Shown piece after piece: positions 47,488 to 58,431 of a DNA stretch of 64,000 bases. Source of the stretch: Spizellomyces punctatus DAOM BR117 (Eukaryota > Chytridiomycota > Chytridiomycetes > Spizellomycetales > Spizellomycetaceae). Within the stretch, counting starts at the first letter, position 1. Every line of letters begins with the position of its first letter. The notes beneath the pieces are model-generated. The model saw only the letters and a program-made list of their open reading frames with translations. It was not told the origin of the DNA and made no database searches. Both the position numbers and the translations under genes were made by a program. The stretch is taken from positions 186,001-250,000 of the forward strand of contig NW_015971555.1 of assembly GCF_000182565.1 (NCBI RefSeq). The letters run 5' to 3'.

Positions 47488-48851
47488 ATGGACTTTTCGG
47501 TTTTTGTCGCGAACACATTGGTAGTCGATAAATCAATATGGCATGTATGGCTGATGGGATTGTCTGGTAAGAACGAGTTTATCTTCTTGGGTTATATATG
47601 TCTGATCTTACAAATGTTCTGCAAAACGCTAGTGGAACAAGCGACGGTGTATGTGCAAAAGAAGCACCCCAACTTGTCTTCAAACATTCCAGCCCTTCGA
47701 TCTTTTATCACATCGCAGGTAGGTCAAAACAAAGGATCTCTCACAAGGGATATCCTTTTGACCTTCTCGCCAAAAGTACCGCAATTTTGAGCTTCTAGAA
47801 CACTATCTACACCGGCCGAAGACACTCCACACCCAGCTCCTCTTCCCCATGCCCTCCGAAACCAAAAGCTACCTCATTGAAACCTATTACAGCTTTGATG
47901 AGCGCGTTGTGCGTGAGTTTCTCGGCAAAAAGTTTTCATCGCGTGTTAGAAAAGACTTGGAGGATGTATGCGAGAAGACGCGGGTGCCTTTGGGTGGATG
48001 TCGACGCATGTTTGATAATTTTAAGAGGATCGTAAAGACTGTCGAGGATGCAGACAGCAACATGGTGTTATTAATCCAAAAGGAGTTTCTATTGCCGAGA
48101 GTGTTGGCAAAGTAAGTTTGCCTAGATGACTTTAGTTCGCTCGTCCCTGAGTATTGACGTGCCCATTTCGTCTCATGCATCGTTTGCACAGTCAATACGC
48201 ACATATAATATTCATAAATAACTACCGTCTGGACACATTCAAACGAAGATTAGCTCACATCCGGTTTTCGGATTTCGATTACGGTAGGACAGGAGAGCTT
48301 TGTACCTATAGTACCCGGACCTAACTATATCTTCCATCTCAGTCGCATCCATATTCATGCAATACTTCTCAAGTCCCAATATCTCCCCATTGGATGAACT
48401 CGACGGAGCGCTTGCCCAAGACGCTAGGGACCTGAGAACCATTATTTTCAATCAGAAAGGAGTTCTCGAGGAATATCGCGCACTTGTAACCACCCATCTC
48501 GCCAGCCTAGGACATTCCTCCATCATGGAGAAGGGCAGTCAAATAGCCTTTAAAGTTATTCTGCGCAATGTTTTCACAATAGGATCAAGTTTGGCCCATA
48601 GCAAGGAGCTGCGCGATATATTCATTGCCTTACAAGAGAAAGTCGTGGAGCCAGGCATCGGCATGGGCTGGGCATCGTCAGATCTGGAACTGTTCTTGTC
48701 CTCATGCAAGCTGCAGTTTACGGCTCTTCAGAGTCTAAATCCGCAGATCCGGGAACGATATGCAAATTCGTGTTCTCGATTGTTAGACGGCATCAAATTT
48801 GCTGGGTTACGCTTTTACGAAGCAATCAATTCCGGGACATCTCAAACATAG
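47488..48851 (+). CDS. FIBP-like protein (acidic FGF intracellular-binding protein family)
   Basis: The start MDFSVFVANTLVVDKSIWHV, continuing WLMGLS, matches the opening of animal FIBP. Further blocks in order are LLEHYLHRPKTLHTQLLFPM, YLIETYYSFDERVVREFLGK, RKDLEDVCEKTRVPLGGCRR then MFDNFKRIVKTVEDAD, IQKEFLLPRVLAK, YAHIIFINNYRLDTFKRRLA, RFSDFDY, and C-terminal SSIMEKGSQIAFKVILRNVF with HSKELRDIFIALQEKVVEPG and DLELFLSSCKLQFTALQSL. The YYSFDExxVRExLGKK and CRRxFDNFKR signatures are diagnostic. Several short introns interrupt the gene (donors near 47562, 48113 and 48283). In animals FIBP binds FGF1. No FGF system is expected in fungi, so the ancestral role must differ. It converges on delta-COP with 97 bp between stops. 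Confidence 0.87.
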
Positions 48852-48948
48852 TCGGCTACTACTCTTCTAAACGAACAGCGGCATGCTGTCATTTGAAGGG
48901 ACGATGTAGCATTTGTACATAGATTTCAATCATATTTTCCTGTATAAA

Positions 48949-51095
48949 TCATACTACTTTGTAATCCTCAGTTAGAAGTACGGTGTCTTGCGAAAACGAT
49001 ATCGGAGCGCCATTGACGCTCGTGACATCTCGGATCTGATGTTTCAGGAGATTTGAGTTAGCTGTCGAAATAATACATCTGCAACAATTTTAGGACCTAC
49101 CCCAATGCTGCAAAATGTCTTCCCGCTTGTAAACGAAGCAACGATTGGGAAGAAAGCCGCTGTATCGTCGGTGTTGACACTGAATTCTAGGAGGCCAGAT
49201 TTATTCGACTGATCGATAATAGGCAACTGCCATTGAATAAATCGTCTCGCTCTATCGATTTCATAGTGGCCCTCAACATCCCCAACCGTCGGTGGAGTAT
49301 TACCGCTGTAATGAATTTTCTTTAGCGTTGATCAGCAAAGGAGCGGGGACCGATCACAACATACGGGTATGGAATTGAGATGATTACATCCCGCAGCTCA
49401 AGTTCATTTGATTGAAGTTCGTATTCAATGTTAACATCGCATGAACCAGTTCCAGATGGTGACGGCCAGCAGTTGACTACAGCCGAGAAATGGCTGTCAA
49501 TGAAAGCACGGCGTCGCAGTCAAAATTGCACACACGTACTCAACAAGGGGACCTGACTCTCATCGTTCGTCGCAAACCGCCATCGCAGAATATTCAGAGC
49601 TTGGTTTGTTGGGAAAGGTTTCGAAGGGTCTCTCACACCGAGGATGGAGCTATCGGCAAAAAGCTTCTTGTCGACTTGAGGGTGTGTCTAAATGTAAATG
49701 TATCCACCTTACTATTAGCGGTTGATTTGCAATTGATCTCTGAAATTACAAGACATACATTATATTGCACATTTGGGTCGTGCTTCATGTTCAATGCAAC
49801 GCGTAGATGGCCCTTTGCGGGATCCGTAACTTTCAGTTGCATTTCGCCCTTCACTTTCATATCCTGTAGACCGCCGTCGCGATTCACAACCACTATGATC
49901 TTCTCTTCCAGGGCAACGTGCACGCTACATGCAAAGATAAGCAACCGCCAAGTAAATTACAGATTTGTGTAGTACCTTTCAGTTGGAACAGCAGGATGAT
50001 GCACAGGAGCTGCGATTCCACCAGTTGGGCTCGTGACAGGTGGTGGCACGTCGGGAATGCCTTCGTCAGCTTTGATAGTGTTGACCAACATCGCATCATT
50101 CTGCTTCCTGCCCAATTGCATACCCTTTCCTCGGCCTCCTGCGGGAGGGGCGGTAACGGGCCTAAAAAAACAGTCGATCAGTAATTTTGCGGCTCAGCTT
50201 CACAGAGAATGCAACAGAGTACTAACGCCGAATAAGAAGAACGTTCAGGTTCCGGGGTAATGTTCCGGACGGGCTCGTAGGGGCTACCACTACGGAATCC
50301 ACCAGGACCTGACCCTCCGTAACTACCGCCACCACTACCAAAGCCGCCACCAAAGCCTCCAGCACCGCCAGTGTAACCCATTTTCGCCATTTCACGCTTT
50401 TGCATCTCCATCATCCTGGCTTTCCTACGGGCATCCTCCTTGGCCTGCTTCTCCTGGTTTCTCGCAATCTCTGCCTGCACACGCTCCTCATGCGATTCCA
50501 TCTCCGTAATCGTCCGGATCTGAGCGATGTTGACGTTTTCGCGATATCCCAGAGAAACTACTTCATCGAATACATGAGCAAGTTCGAACGCTTGAAGAGC
50601 TATTTCCCGTTCATTCAGGGAGCGGCAGTACTCAGACACAAGGCGAGCAAAGAGATGCAGCGTATCAATGTCTTGCAGAATGTTTGAATGCTTGTTTGTG
50701 ACGAGGACCATATAGAGGTCTTCCAACGGCTGTATGTTGCATGCACAGTTAAAAGTTGTGGATTGCGGTGCTGCAAGAGATGCAGACCTCACCTGATACA
50801 CATATCGAACTGTTTCAGTCTCCACAAACGTATGTTGGTCACTAGTACCTATGAGTTTTGGAAAGGATGCCAACAATCCTTCAATGCGAGACCGAGGCAT
50901 CTCTACGAACTGACGCGACATAACCGCTGCAGAAAAGCATGTTGAGTAAAAAATGCGCAGATTCGCTGCTCAGTGTCCACATACCCTTGCCGGCCTTTGT
51001 GCATATCGAAGCAGCTAGGACAACCTGTGGATGCGGTTGCTTGTCAGCCCGCGCGCAATCGGAGCCGCTCAAGTTAAAGAGGGAGCACCCACCAT
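48949..51095 (-). CDS. RET2: Coatomer delta subunit (delta-COP)
   Basis: Subunit of the COPI coat for Golgi-to-ER retrograde transport. The first exon is only the ATG (51093-51095). After an intron come VVLAASICTKAGK and, after another, VMSRQFVEMPRSRIEGLLAS: the longin-like N-terminus. It continues FPKLIGTSDQHTFVETETVR, PLEDLYMVLVTNKHSNILQD and IDTLHLFARLVSEYCRS. A linker rich in Gly, Ser and Phe (GFGGGFGSGGGSYGGSGPGG) follows a charged helix. The mu-homology part shows VHVALEEKIIVVVNRDGGLQ, MKVKGEMQLKVTDPAKGHLR and NKSGLLEFSVNTDDTAAFFP, and the end is IRDVTSVNGAPISFSQDTVL. The symbol is the yeast name, used by homology. Confidence 0.9.
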
Positions 51096-52172
51096 CTTGA
51101 CGATCTGCACTGAAAGACAATAATACTCTCACAAAGGGCGCGAGTATGAAAAGTTCCCCGGCCGTGTTCAGGTCTCCACACGTCAGCGTCCGTTGTTCCA
51201 ACGTCTTGCTTGCCTACTCCCTAAGCAACAGCCCAAAGGTGAAGCGGCCGCGTGTGGGGTGGGCTTAGTCAAACCAGGTTGGAGTCGGGGTTTCCGGGGC
51301 TCATCTTTCAGTAGTGTATTGGCAATAACAAATGTCTCAACACAATACACCAGGGAAGAAACCGGCGACAACCCGGTTCGGAAAAGCCAAGTAATTCCCT
51401 CCTTACAACCAACCAACTACTACTAGGCCCAATGACACATGCAATACATAATGGTTGTTCTAACCGGGTAACTAAGCCCACCACACGAGAGAAATCCTAC
51501 TAAGCCCTTGATTCCGAAATTCTTTAGTCGGAGGATGTTCAGATACTAAGGTAGATCAGAATTAGACTGGGAATACACATGGGAAAATACAAAGATAATG
51601 CATACCTGCAATCGTTGCAGCATAGTAGTAGCAGCATTTACAAGGGGTTATGTTGTATTTGTCAGGAGGGCGAGGTCCTCGGCACCAGAGTGGCATTCTC
51701 ATGGTGGACTGAGATGTGTTGGGCAGATGCTTGTGTCGAGGGATAAAGAAACAAGAGGGAAGAGGGACAAGGGGGGGTTTATATAGAAAACTGAGTGGAT
51801 ATATTGAGTCATGGGAGCGTCATGCAGGTGGCAACTGCAGAATATTCCTCTCATAGATGGCTGCAAGGGATAGTAATTGCACCATTCATGGCTGCACATA
51901 TTGGACCCGTCTTTTTGTTTATCTTCGTGAGGTTGATGTCACAATAAATGTGGTTAATTCAACTGGCTGCAATGCTCCGTGGCCTGACATTTCTATTTCC
52001 CACACACACTATGCAGTGCAAGGGCAGTGGGATTCTTTTAAGGAATTTGATAAAGAAAAAAAATCGCAATTACAGTACATTAAAAGTCAAGAAAACATGC
52101 ATGAGGTTTTGCTAACGAGAATAACTGTGATCTATGGACTATCTGAGCTAAAGCAGCGATATCAAAGTCCCA
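51096..52172. other. Intergenic stretch without a supported gene
   Basis: About 1.1 kb upstream of delta-COP and downstream of the coiled-coil gene. An open frame at 51857-52180 on the plus strand has no recognisable domain and runs into the 3' end of the coiled-coil gene. No repeat or RNA gene is evident. Confidence 0.35.
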
Positions 52173-53789
52173 TCACATGAATAAATGTACTCCTAATGAA
52201 TTCCTGTTATTCCACCAGCTACTTTCTACCTCTGTGTCCCCTATTGCTTCGACTCCTGATAAAGCTTCCTGTTCATCGCTACTAGCAATATTATTGATGT
52301 CGACAGGGACGACTCTCGGTGTTAGCTCGCCAAGGTCTTCCTGGGGTTTTGGCGAGTGAAGTGATACAACTATATCATCATCTTCCCGAGTGTTGCTGAG
52401 TTCCTCAGGCTCCCTGATGAGGTCTGCATTTGTCTTCATATCAACGCCAGAATCGCGGTCCCGCCGATATTCTTCTATCATCAACTCCAACTCTCGAATC
52501 CTGCTCTCCTGCTCAGCGATCACCAACTCCTTCGCTCTCATTGCTGGATCTACCAGTACCATGTCCTCTTCCATCTGCCGAAGTATACCTTTCTGTTCCT
52601 CCAGAAGAGCGCCATTTGCACGGAGAGACGCCTCCAGTTGTTGTATGCATCTCTTTTGATCGACTATAACCGCATCCTTGATTTCCAATGAAGCTTTCAG
52701 CTCCTCAATAGCATGCTCATTTTCCTCAAGGGCTAAATTATGAGCTGCTTGGTTGGCTTCTAAAGTCTGCTCCAATGCTTGGATGGCAGTTTGAAGCTGT
52801 TCAATCGACTGTTGGCCTGCGGAAAAGATAGATTCCTTCTGATATGCGGTCGCTTGAAGATCTGTAACTAGTCGTTCTAACTCGGAGACTTGTTGTTGGG
52901 ATTCGGAAAGCTGCCCTTGCAGAGCTCCCACCTCCTCAAGGGCCGCGGATATTGCGTCAGCGTCAATGTGCTGTTGTCCCACAAAATTAAGAGATGAGTC
53001 GGTGGGGGTTCTATATCCACCATCTCCGTGCTGGCGGACCCATCGTACAAGCATTCGATTCTCTTCTGCCAGACGAGAGTAAGCACCACGGAGATCAGAG
53101 TGCTCCAATTTTAGCATCTCCAACTCATTGGCCTCCAGGATGCGGTCGCCTTGTTGAAATGTGTTGTTCAGAGTTCTTGCAAAGTCAGACACAGGACGAG
53201 TAGGTGGTGAATGGGAGCGGACGCCGGTGGATGTCTTTTTGTTATGAGGCGACCCTTTTGTTGGAGAAATGACGGATCGACGGGACGACGTTGAGCCTCG
53301 CCGCAAGCTTTTGTCTGTGTGTGCCGTGTCCTGATGATACGGCGGTGGTGGGGTCTGAGGTCCACCACGACTAGGCGGGCGCATGGCACGGAGTGTGCTA
53401 GTTGGAGACGGATTAGACGGACTCTGTAGCAATGGGGATTGAGCCTGGGCGGGATTGGCTGTTCGAACTGTTAGAGACTCATGACTTTTCTTCTTCTGTA
53501 TGGTACGCTTTTTGGCGGTAACTTCTGCTGCTTCTGGTCGGGAGGTCACACTTTTTGGCTTAACCGTTGGCGCACTCTTAGCGCCATGGCGAGAGCACAC
53601 GTTTGCTGTATAGGAGGTCTTTGTATCAGTTGTAAGAGGAGACACGGAAGTGTTGGCTTTCAGACGAGGGGCCTCGGCCTGCGATTTGCTTCCAACATAA
53701 TTTCGCCACTTTCCGACTGTTGCCTGGGTGCTCCGAGGCGTGCAAGCAAGGGCCCCGTTCAACATGGCTCGCCATTCAGCGTCTGCCAT
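52173..53789 (-). CDS. Coiled-coil protein with disordered basic N-terminus
   Basis: One exon of about 538 residues from ATG 53787-53789 (MADAEWRAMLNGALACTPRS); the open frame before it has no ATG. The first 230 residues are Ser/Thr/Pro/Lys-rich with SP and TP sites (TSRPEAAEVTAKKRTIQKKK, RRGSTSSRRSVISPTKGSPH). From about residue 250 a nearly continuous heptad-patterned coiled coil follows: LEMLKLEHSDLRGAYSRLAE, ISAALEEVGALQGQLSESQQ, IEQLQTAIQALEQTLEANQA, IQQLEASLRANGALLEEQKG, ELVIAEQESRIRELELMIEE. The tail is acidic. This is the plan of microtubule, septum or spindle-pole scaffold proteins, but no named family is evident. Confidence 0.7.
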   Translation of the reverse strand: MADAEWRAMLNGALACTPRSTQATVGKWRNYVGSKSQAEAPRLKANTSVSPLTTDTKTSYTANVCSRHGAKSAPTVKPKSVTSRPEAAEVTAKKRTIQKKKSHESLTVRTANPAQAQSPLLQSPSNPSPTSTLRAMRPPSRGGPQTPPPPYHQDTAHTDKSLRRGSTSSRRSVISPTKGSPHNKKTSTGVRSHSPPTRPVSDFARTLNNTFQQGDRILEANELEMLKLEHSDLRGAYSRLAEENRMLVRWVRQHGDGGYRTPTDSSLNFVGQQHIDADAISAALEEVGALQGQLSESQQQVSELERLVTDLQATAYQKESIFSAGQQSIEQLQTAIQALEQTLEANQAAHNLALEENEHAIEELKASLEIKDAVIVDQKRCIQQLEASLRANGALLEEQKGILRQMEEDMVLVDPAMRAKELVIAEQESRIRELELMIEEYRRDRDSGVDMKTNADLIREPEELSNTREDDDIVVSLHSPKPQEDLGELTPRVVPVDINNIASSDEQEALSGVEAIGDTEVESSWWNNRNSLGVHLFM

Positions 53790-55115
53790 CTCGCTTTGCG
53801 TCAAGGGAGTGTGTAGACAAAGAGTCGAGAGAGCGTACAGACTTGTGGTTTTCAACGTTCAAAGGCTGGATTCATGAGGTCAGTCGATTTGGATTGCCGG
53901 GTAAAAATGCCAAGTAGCCGTGAAAGCCTAGCAAGGAGAAGCTTCCCATCGGAGTTAATTCACCACCTGTCCACCTGGTTGATGTAAAAAATTGAATAGG
54001 CAGCAGATCGGCGCACGTGAGGGTCGAACCCGCCACGACGGGGTCTTTTTGGACGCCGCATTTCGCATAGAAGGAAGGCTGGTTGACGACGACGACGACG
54101 ACGACGACGAGTCCATACTCGGTGATTTGACAACGTCGGCGTTCGATGGAGTTATCTTTTAGGAAATTCAAAGACCATGAAGTTGGGTAGTTGGCGTCCC
54201 TTGGAAAAGGTGATTTTATGTTGCTCCCGTGGTCTGGATCAGTCATTTCTGTATACCCAATGACAATGCTTGAAAAGCTCATCGTTCCTAGTGTTGCTTG
54301 GCTCTCTTTTCTAATGGCAACCATCATCGCAGCCACATGTCCATATCTTTTAACGCAATGCACAATCTGTTCGAGATAACACATGTGTTAAGCCTCACCA
54401 CAAAAGGCAGTGGTTTTGTCCAGTATGAGGGACCTGGGAAGCTCATCGGAGGGTAAACAACCCTCTGACCAGCCATTCAGTCGGGATGAGTGCACATAGG
54501 TGCCTGCCGGCAAAGGGGTGACCCCAGAAGTCCGTTACCCGTTCGTTCACCCGTTCGTGGCGAGGACAGAATATCTTGTCAACCAGATGTTTGCCATGAT
54601 AGAATTTGACCATGAAACACGCTTCGCAGCATCTTCTGAACTAAATAACCTACATGATCCAATATCTGCATCAGGACGTCGACAATCAGCATGTCGCAAG
54701 AGCCAGAAAATATTGTTGAAGATTGGTGCCTTAAAAAAACTCAATCGGGTCCAGCGATTTTCATCTCCAACATTTGGCCACTACGGCCCCTACGGGGCGG
54801 GGTGCCAGTACCCTACAATAAATGGCCCCTGGACCAAGCAAAAGTGCGGGCCCATCTCCACTAGACTTCACAGCAGACTTTGACCAAAGACTCTATCGTT
54901 CATCGGTTATCGCATGAATAAGGTTTTCCCCGCATCTTCATCCATGGTTGGGGTGCTTAGCTACGTGTTCAAACTTAACCATGGAACTGAACAAGACGAA
55001 TGTGGACGAAGAAAGGAATCTAGCCGATGACTTTAAAGAAAAGAGCATAAAAGCCCGCAGAGATGTGGTAACCACCCGTCATCCCCACTACTATTACCTT
55101 GTAGATTTTCATACA
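53790..55115. other. Gene-poor stretch with GAC microsatellite
   Basis: About 1.3 kb between the coiled-coil gene and the SOD-like gene. It contains a GAC trinucleotide run and several open frames lacking recognisable domains. The minus-strand frame 53872-54384 reads the microsatellite as polyvaline and is not convincing. Confidence 0.35.
54085..54110. repeat. (GAC)8 microsatellite
   Basis: Eight perfect GAC units plus a partial ninth. In one plus-strand frame it would encode an Asp run followed by ESILGDLTTSAFDGVIF and a stop, but no upstream exon could be tied to it. Confidence 0.85.
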
Positions 55116-55886
55116 ATGACGCTCCAACGCTCCGTTCTTTTCATCGCTCTGCTGGTCCTGTCATGTGCTTTCCTAGTAGTCGCTCAGCGTACCACCGTTG
55201 ACATTGCCTTTAAAGGCAAGTCCATCGAAGTGAAGGGAAGCATCACAGCCGATGATGCTTCGAAAGAAGGTGCCGAGATTTCGCTGGCGATGACTGGCCT
55301 CGACCCATCCGTGAAATATAATTATCATATCCACAACCTCGCCGTTGCCGGCAGCAATTGCAACTCAACCGGAGACCACTACGACCCGCAAAAAGTTAAC
55401 ACGCCCCCGTCTGCTTCTTACGCGTGCAAAGCCAACAAGGCCAAAGAAACCTGCGAAGGAGGTGACTTGTCCGGCAGATTTGGGGCTGTTCAAGGCAAGG
55501 CCACGGCTTCGCTCCGTTTTACGCATCCTCAGCTTAAGTTGGCGGATATCATTGGCCGCAGTATTGTTGTGCACGGAGCCAACAAAGCACGCCTCGCTTG
55601 CGGAAATATCTTGGCTCCTGGCCCCGCAAAAAAGTCTGACCCCGCAAAAAAGGCTGACCCCGCGAAAAAGGCTGACCCCGCAGCAAAGGCTGACCCCGCG
55701 AAAAAGGATGCCCCCGCAGCAAAGGCTGACCCGGCGAAAAAGGATGCCCCCGCAAAAAAGGATGCCCCCGCAGCAAAGGCTGACCCCGCGAAAAAGGCTG
55801 ACACCGCAAAAAAAGATGCCCCCCAAAAAAAGGCGTTGGCGCCAGTACGGCGCCGTAGGAATACGTGGATAGACCGAGTACGTTAG
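55116..55886 (+). CDS. Secreted Cu-only superoxide dismutase-like protein with DPAKKA repeat tail
   Basis: Single exon, about 256 residues. The start MTLQRSVLFIALLVLSCAFL with VVAQ is a clear signal peptide (an in-frame frame extends upstream, but this ATG precedes the signal). The SOD_Cu fold shows YNYHIHNLAV (two Cu His), STGDHYDP (bridging His position), CEGGDLSGRFG (Asp equivalent) and GRSIVVHGANKARLACGNIL (last Cu His and disulfide Cys). The His-rich zinc loop is absent, the condition of fungal Cu-only SODs such as Candida SOD5, which act outside the cell. After residue 170 comes a Lys/Ala/Asp/Pro tandem repeat tail ending RRRRNTWIDRVR. No GPI site is evident; the cationic tail may bind the cell wall. 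Confidence 0.82.
   Translation: MTLQRSVLFIALLVLSCAFLVVAQRTTVDIAFKGKSIEVKGSITADDASKEGAEISLAMTGLDPSVKYNYHIHNLAVAGSNCNSTGDHYDPQKVNTPPSASYACKANKAKETCEGGDLSGRFGAVQGKATASLRFTHPQLKLADIIGRSIVVHGANKARLACGNILAPGPAKKSDPAKKADPAKKADPAAKADPAKKDAPAAKADPAKKDAPAKKDAPAAKADPAKKADTAKKDAPQKKALAPVRRRRNTWIDRVR
55621..55838 (+). repeat. 18-bp tandem repeat encoding DPAKKA-type hexapeptides
   Basis: About twelve units of gaccccgcaaaaaaggct and variants lie in frame inside the SOD-like gene. Units mix DPAKKA, DPAAKA and DAPAKK forms, so copies have been reshuffled by unequal exchange rather than pure slippage. The reverse strand is also open through this stretch, an expected artefact of the repeat. Confidence 0.85.
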
Positions 55887-56216
55887 GTAGATGGGTGGTA
55901 GCCGCAGCCATTCCTTCACTGTAACGCCTAGATGTGAATGATACATAAAAAAGATACAGGTAGTTCTGGACGTTATTGCAGTTGATCTGCAAAATTAGTC
56001 CTTAGATTGTTTTATATGTAGCTGTTCTGTTAATGAAGTTCTTTTTCTGTGCTCAATAAATACTTCTAAAGTACAAGTATGGTGTCATATAAAGATGTTT
56101 GGCAACAGTGCGGTGTTGAAGGCGGCCAACATCAGAAAAACAATACAAAGACCACCAAATATACAAACGAACCAAAGCCCAATGCCCATCTGATCATGTG
56201 ACCTAACCCACAAATG

Positions 56217-57297
56217 CTATCGAACTCGGACAACGACGAGGTCATGATCTGTGCCACTATTCATCCGAGCACTTTCCAGGTCATCCCCCTCTATCATGCA
56301 CAAGTCAGACTCCGTTCCTGGATCACGATAATAGAAAAAATCATGATCGGAATCATAGCCGATGAGAACAATATAATGTCCGATGAAATCATCTGATGCA
56401 CCGAGCATGGCGTAAGACTTTTGTCCGCACCATGCAAAGCATGAGAACGTCGTAAGGAAAAGGGAACGGGATGTCGATGGAGGCGAACTTGGTGACGAGC
56501 GCGCTGCAACCCCGGACCTTCCTTCGCCTGGTCTAAATGGAATGCTTTCCTCCATTTTATTCCCTCCTACAACTACGCTTTCTCCAGAATCTCGGCACCA
56601 AGACCATTTTGACTTGCTCTTACATTTTCGACATCGTAGAAGCCGTAGATCCACCAGCATAATCACAGCATATACTGTTGACAAGAGGAATCGTCGTATA
56701 TCGTCGAGTGCTAATGTCAGACCAACAACTCGGACTCGATTGTCATGTGCAGCAGCAAACAATGATTGAACCCGTCGTCGGTCCAGTGTCCAGGTATCAC
56801 GGTAAAATTCCTTTGAGGAGTATTGCCAGTTGACTCCAATATATGAGGTATAATATGCTAAGAAAGTGATTTAAAGGGATATTAGCATGCGATTCTCTGA
56901 CTCGTCCCTCGCTAGCTCGAATAAGGGGCATTTCCACTCTTAAATGCTTTTCTAAAGGCATCTGATAGGCCATTTCACCAATTTCGTAAGATACTCACTG
57001 AAATCCTCCACGCTAAACCTCCTCAGTATATATGCCAAATCAATCGTCCAAACAGATTCCAGAGGACACTCCTTTCTCAGATCCATCAACGAATGCTTCT
57101 GCCCAAGCGCAGAGAGGACCATGCTTACACAGGCCAAACCACAGTCCCAGCTTGATAGCTAGCACTGTGCCGTTAGTGTCATTGTTCTTTTCACATAAAG
57201 TTTGCATACATGGCGATGCTATTAATATTATGAAACCCACCTGTTGGCAGTGGGGAACGCTAGCCAGCGTCGCTGGTAGCACAGACGACAACCCCAT
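56217..57297 (-). CDS. GUCD1-like protein (peptidase C39-like/guanylyl cyclase family)
   Basis: Homologue of GUCD1 and plant GC1-type proteins, which have a papain-like fold. The start MGLSSVLPATLASVPHCQQ leads across an intron to LSSWDCGLACVSMVLSALGQ (the conserved WDCGLAC Cys), then SLMDLRKECPLESVWTIDLA and YILRRFSVEDF. Later blocks are VYAVIMLVDLRLLRCRKC, FIGHYIVLIGYDSDHDFFYY (GHYIVLxGYD) and DPGTESDLCMIEGDDLESAR with MNSGTDHDLVVV at the C-terminus. A Ser/Pro-rich insert lies between the C-x-x-C pair and the GHYIVL block. A guanylate cyclase activity has been claimed for plant members; the fold itself suggests a protease-like ancestry. Activity here cannot be judged. Confidence 0.82.
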
Positions 57298-57575
57298 TTA
57301 CGACTGTTGATATGTGACGATGACCAGAGGTGAGCAAGACTTCTTGTGTGTTGGAAATGTGTGACCCGGCAAAAAAATCTCCGAATGCCTCTACGTTAGC
57401 AGGCAGATATTGTGATATCCGGAGGTGACTAAGGCTAGGCAGGTCTAAGAGGTAATTGCCAAGAACTTGGAGGAGCTGCCGGAAGGCGGAGGGCTGACGG
57501 TGTTCAAATCACACGTGTCACATTTATTTAAACCAACTGGAAGGACGACATGGACCGAGTTTGCCAACGACAATC

Positions 57576-58251
57576 ATGTTCCGCCAACTAGCACGCACAT
57601 GGAAAACGTTAGACCTTCCATGGAGATCTCAAAAGCTCGTAAGTCATCGAGATGCAAGCCTTGCAATCACCGCCAACCAGTTGACGCCAAAGTTGACAAG
57701 AAAGCACACAGAAAGGGTACGATCTGATTGGCAATATGTACTTTGAAGGACCGCCAATGAGAGCTGGTACGGACCGAACGAGAAGGACAATCGAGTACTT
57801 TGATGGAAGGACAGAGTTTTATGACTATGATCCTGAACTCATCCCAGTGCAATGGCAATCTTGGTTGAGGCACTGCCGGGACGACCCACCTACACTCGCC
57901 GTAAGTATTATGTTCGCGACACATCAAGACGGCGTGAGCACAGCTGCTGACCAATGGAATGCGATATAGGAACTTCGAGAAGCAGAAGCACAGCGGTTGT
58001 TGACAATACAGCGAGCGGCCGAACTAGATCGCAAGTGGGAGGAACGGAAATTGGAACTGGAGCGACAACGAGCAGCCGCACTTCCAGCTGGTACGCATTC
58101 TTGCCTGAAGGATATCGCAGCCATTAGTTACTGATAGCCATCACGGTGCTGTTTATTTTTAGCCACCCCAGAGTCATCCCCCACTGCTCCCCATGGACAA
58201 GGTGACACGTTCGAGCCTGGTGCTTGGACGCCGGCTTCTAAACGCCGATGA
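57576..58251 (+). CDS. NDUFAF2-like mitochondrial complex I assembly factor
   Basis: NDUFAF2 (mimitin, B17.2L) binds late intermediates of complex I. The first exon is MFRQLARTWKTLDLPWRSQK, followed after an intron by KGYDLIGNMYFEGPP, the xGxDxxGNxYFE signature. The conserved block RRTIEYFDGRTEFYDYDPEL continues into IPVQWQSWLRHCRDDPPTLA. A third exon gives ELREAEAQRLLTIQRAAELD, a charged helix typical of NDUFAF2 rather than of the subunit NDUFA12. The last exon is Pro/Ser-rich and ends AWTPASKRR. It lies divergent from GUCD1. Its presence implies that the organism keeps respiratory complex I. Confidence 0.8.
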
Positions 58252-58431
58252 CGTCCTACGTTGCCGTCCCATAGTTCTTATCATCATGTAGAATAACATA
58301 TCCCCTAATGCATGCCCTTATTGTCACTCCGCGAATGCGAGGTGTGTCGTCGATTGTGAAGTATGATACAATACAATGCCCATAAAGCTTCAGATATCTC
58401 CAATTGTGTACACGACCAGACCTCCCGGGTC

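Noticed and set aside
51857-52180. 107-codon plus-strand open frame
   Set aside because: No recognisable domain, and it overlaps the 3' end of the coiled-coil gene on the other strand.
54010-54060. tRNA-like T arm (gggtcgaaccc) near the GAC run
   Set aside because: The T stem does not pair properly, and no acceptor or anticodon arm can be drawn on either strand.
53872-54384. 170-codon minus-strand open frame with polyvaline run
   Set aside because: The valine run is the GAC microsatellite read backwards; no domain or neighbouring exon supports it.
55365-55992. Minus-strand open frames across the SOD repeat tail (Gly/Phe/Cys-rich repeats)
   Set aside because: They arise from the 18-bp repeat being open on both strands; the plus strand has a signal peptide and SOD motifs.
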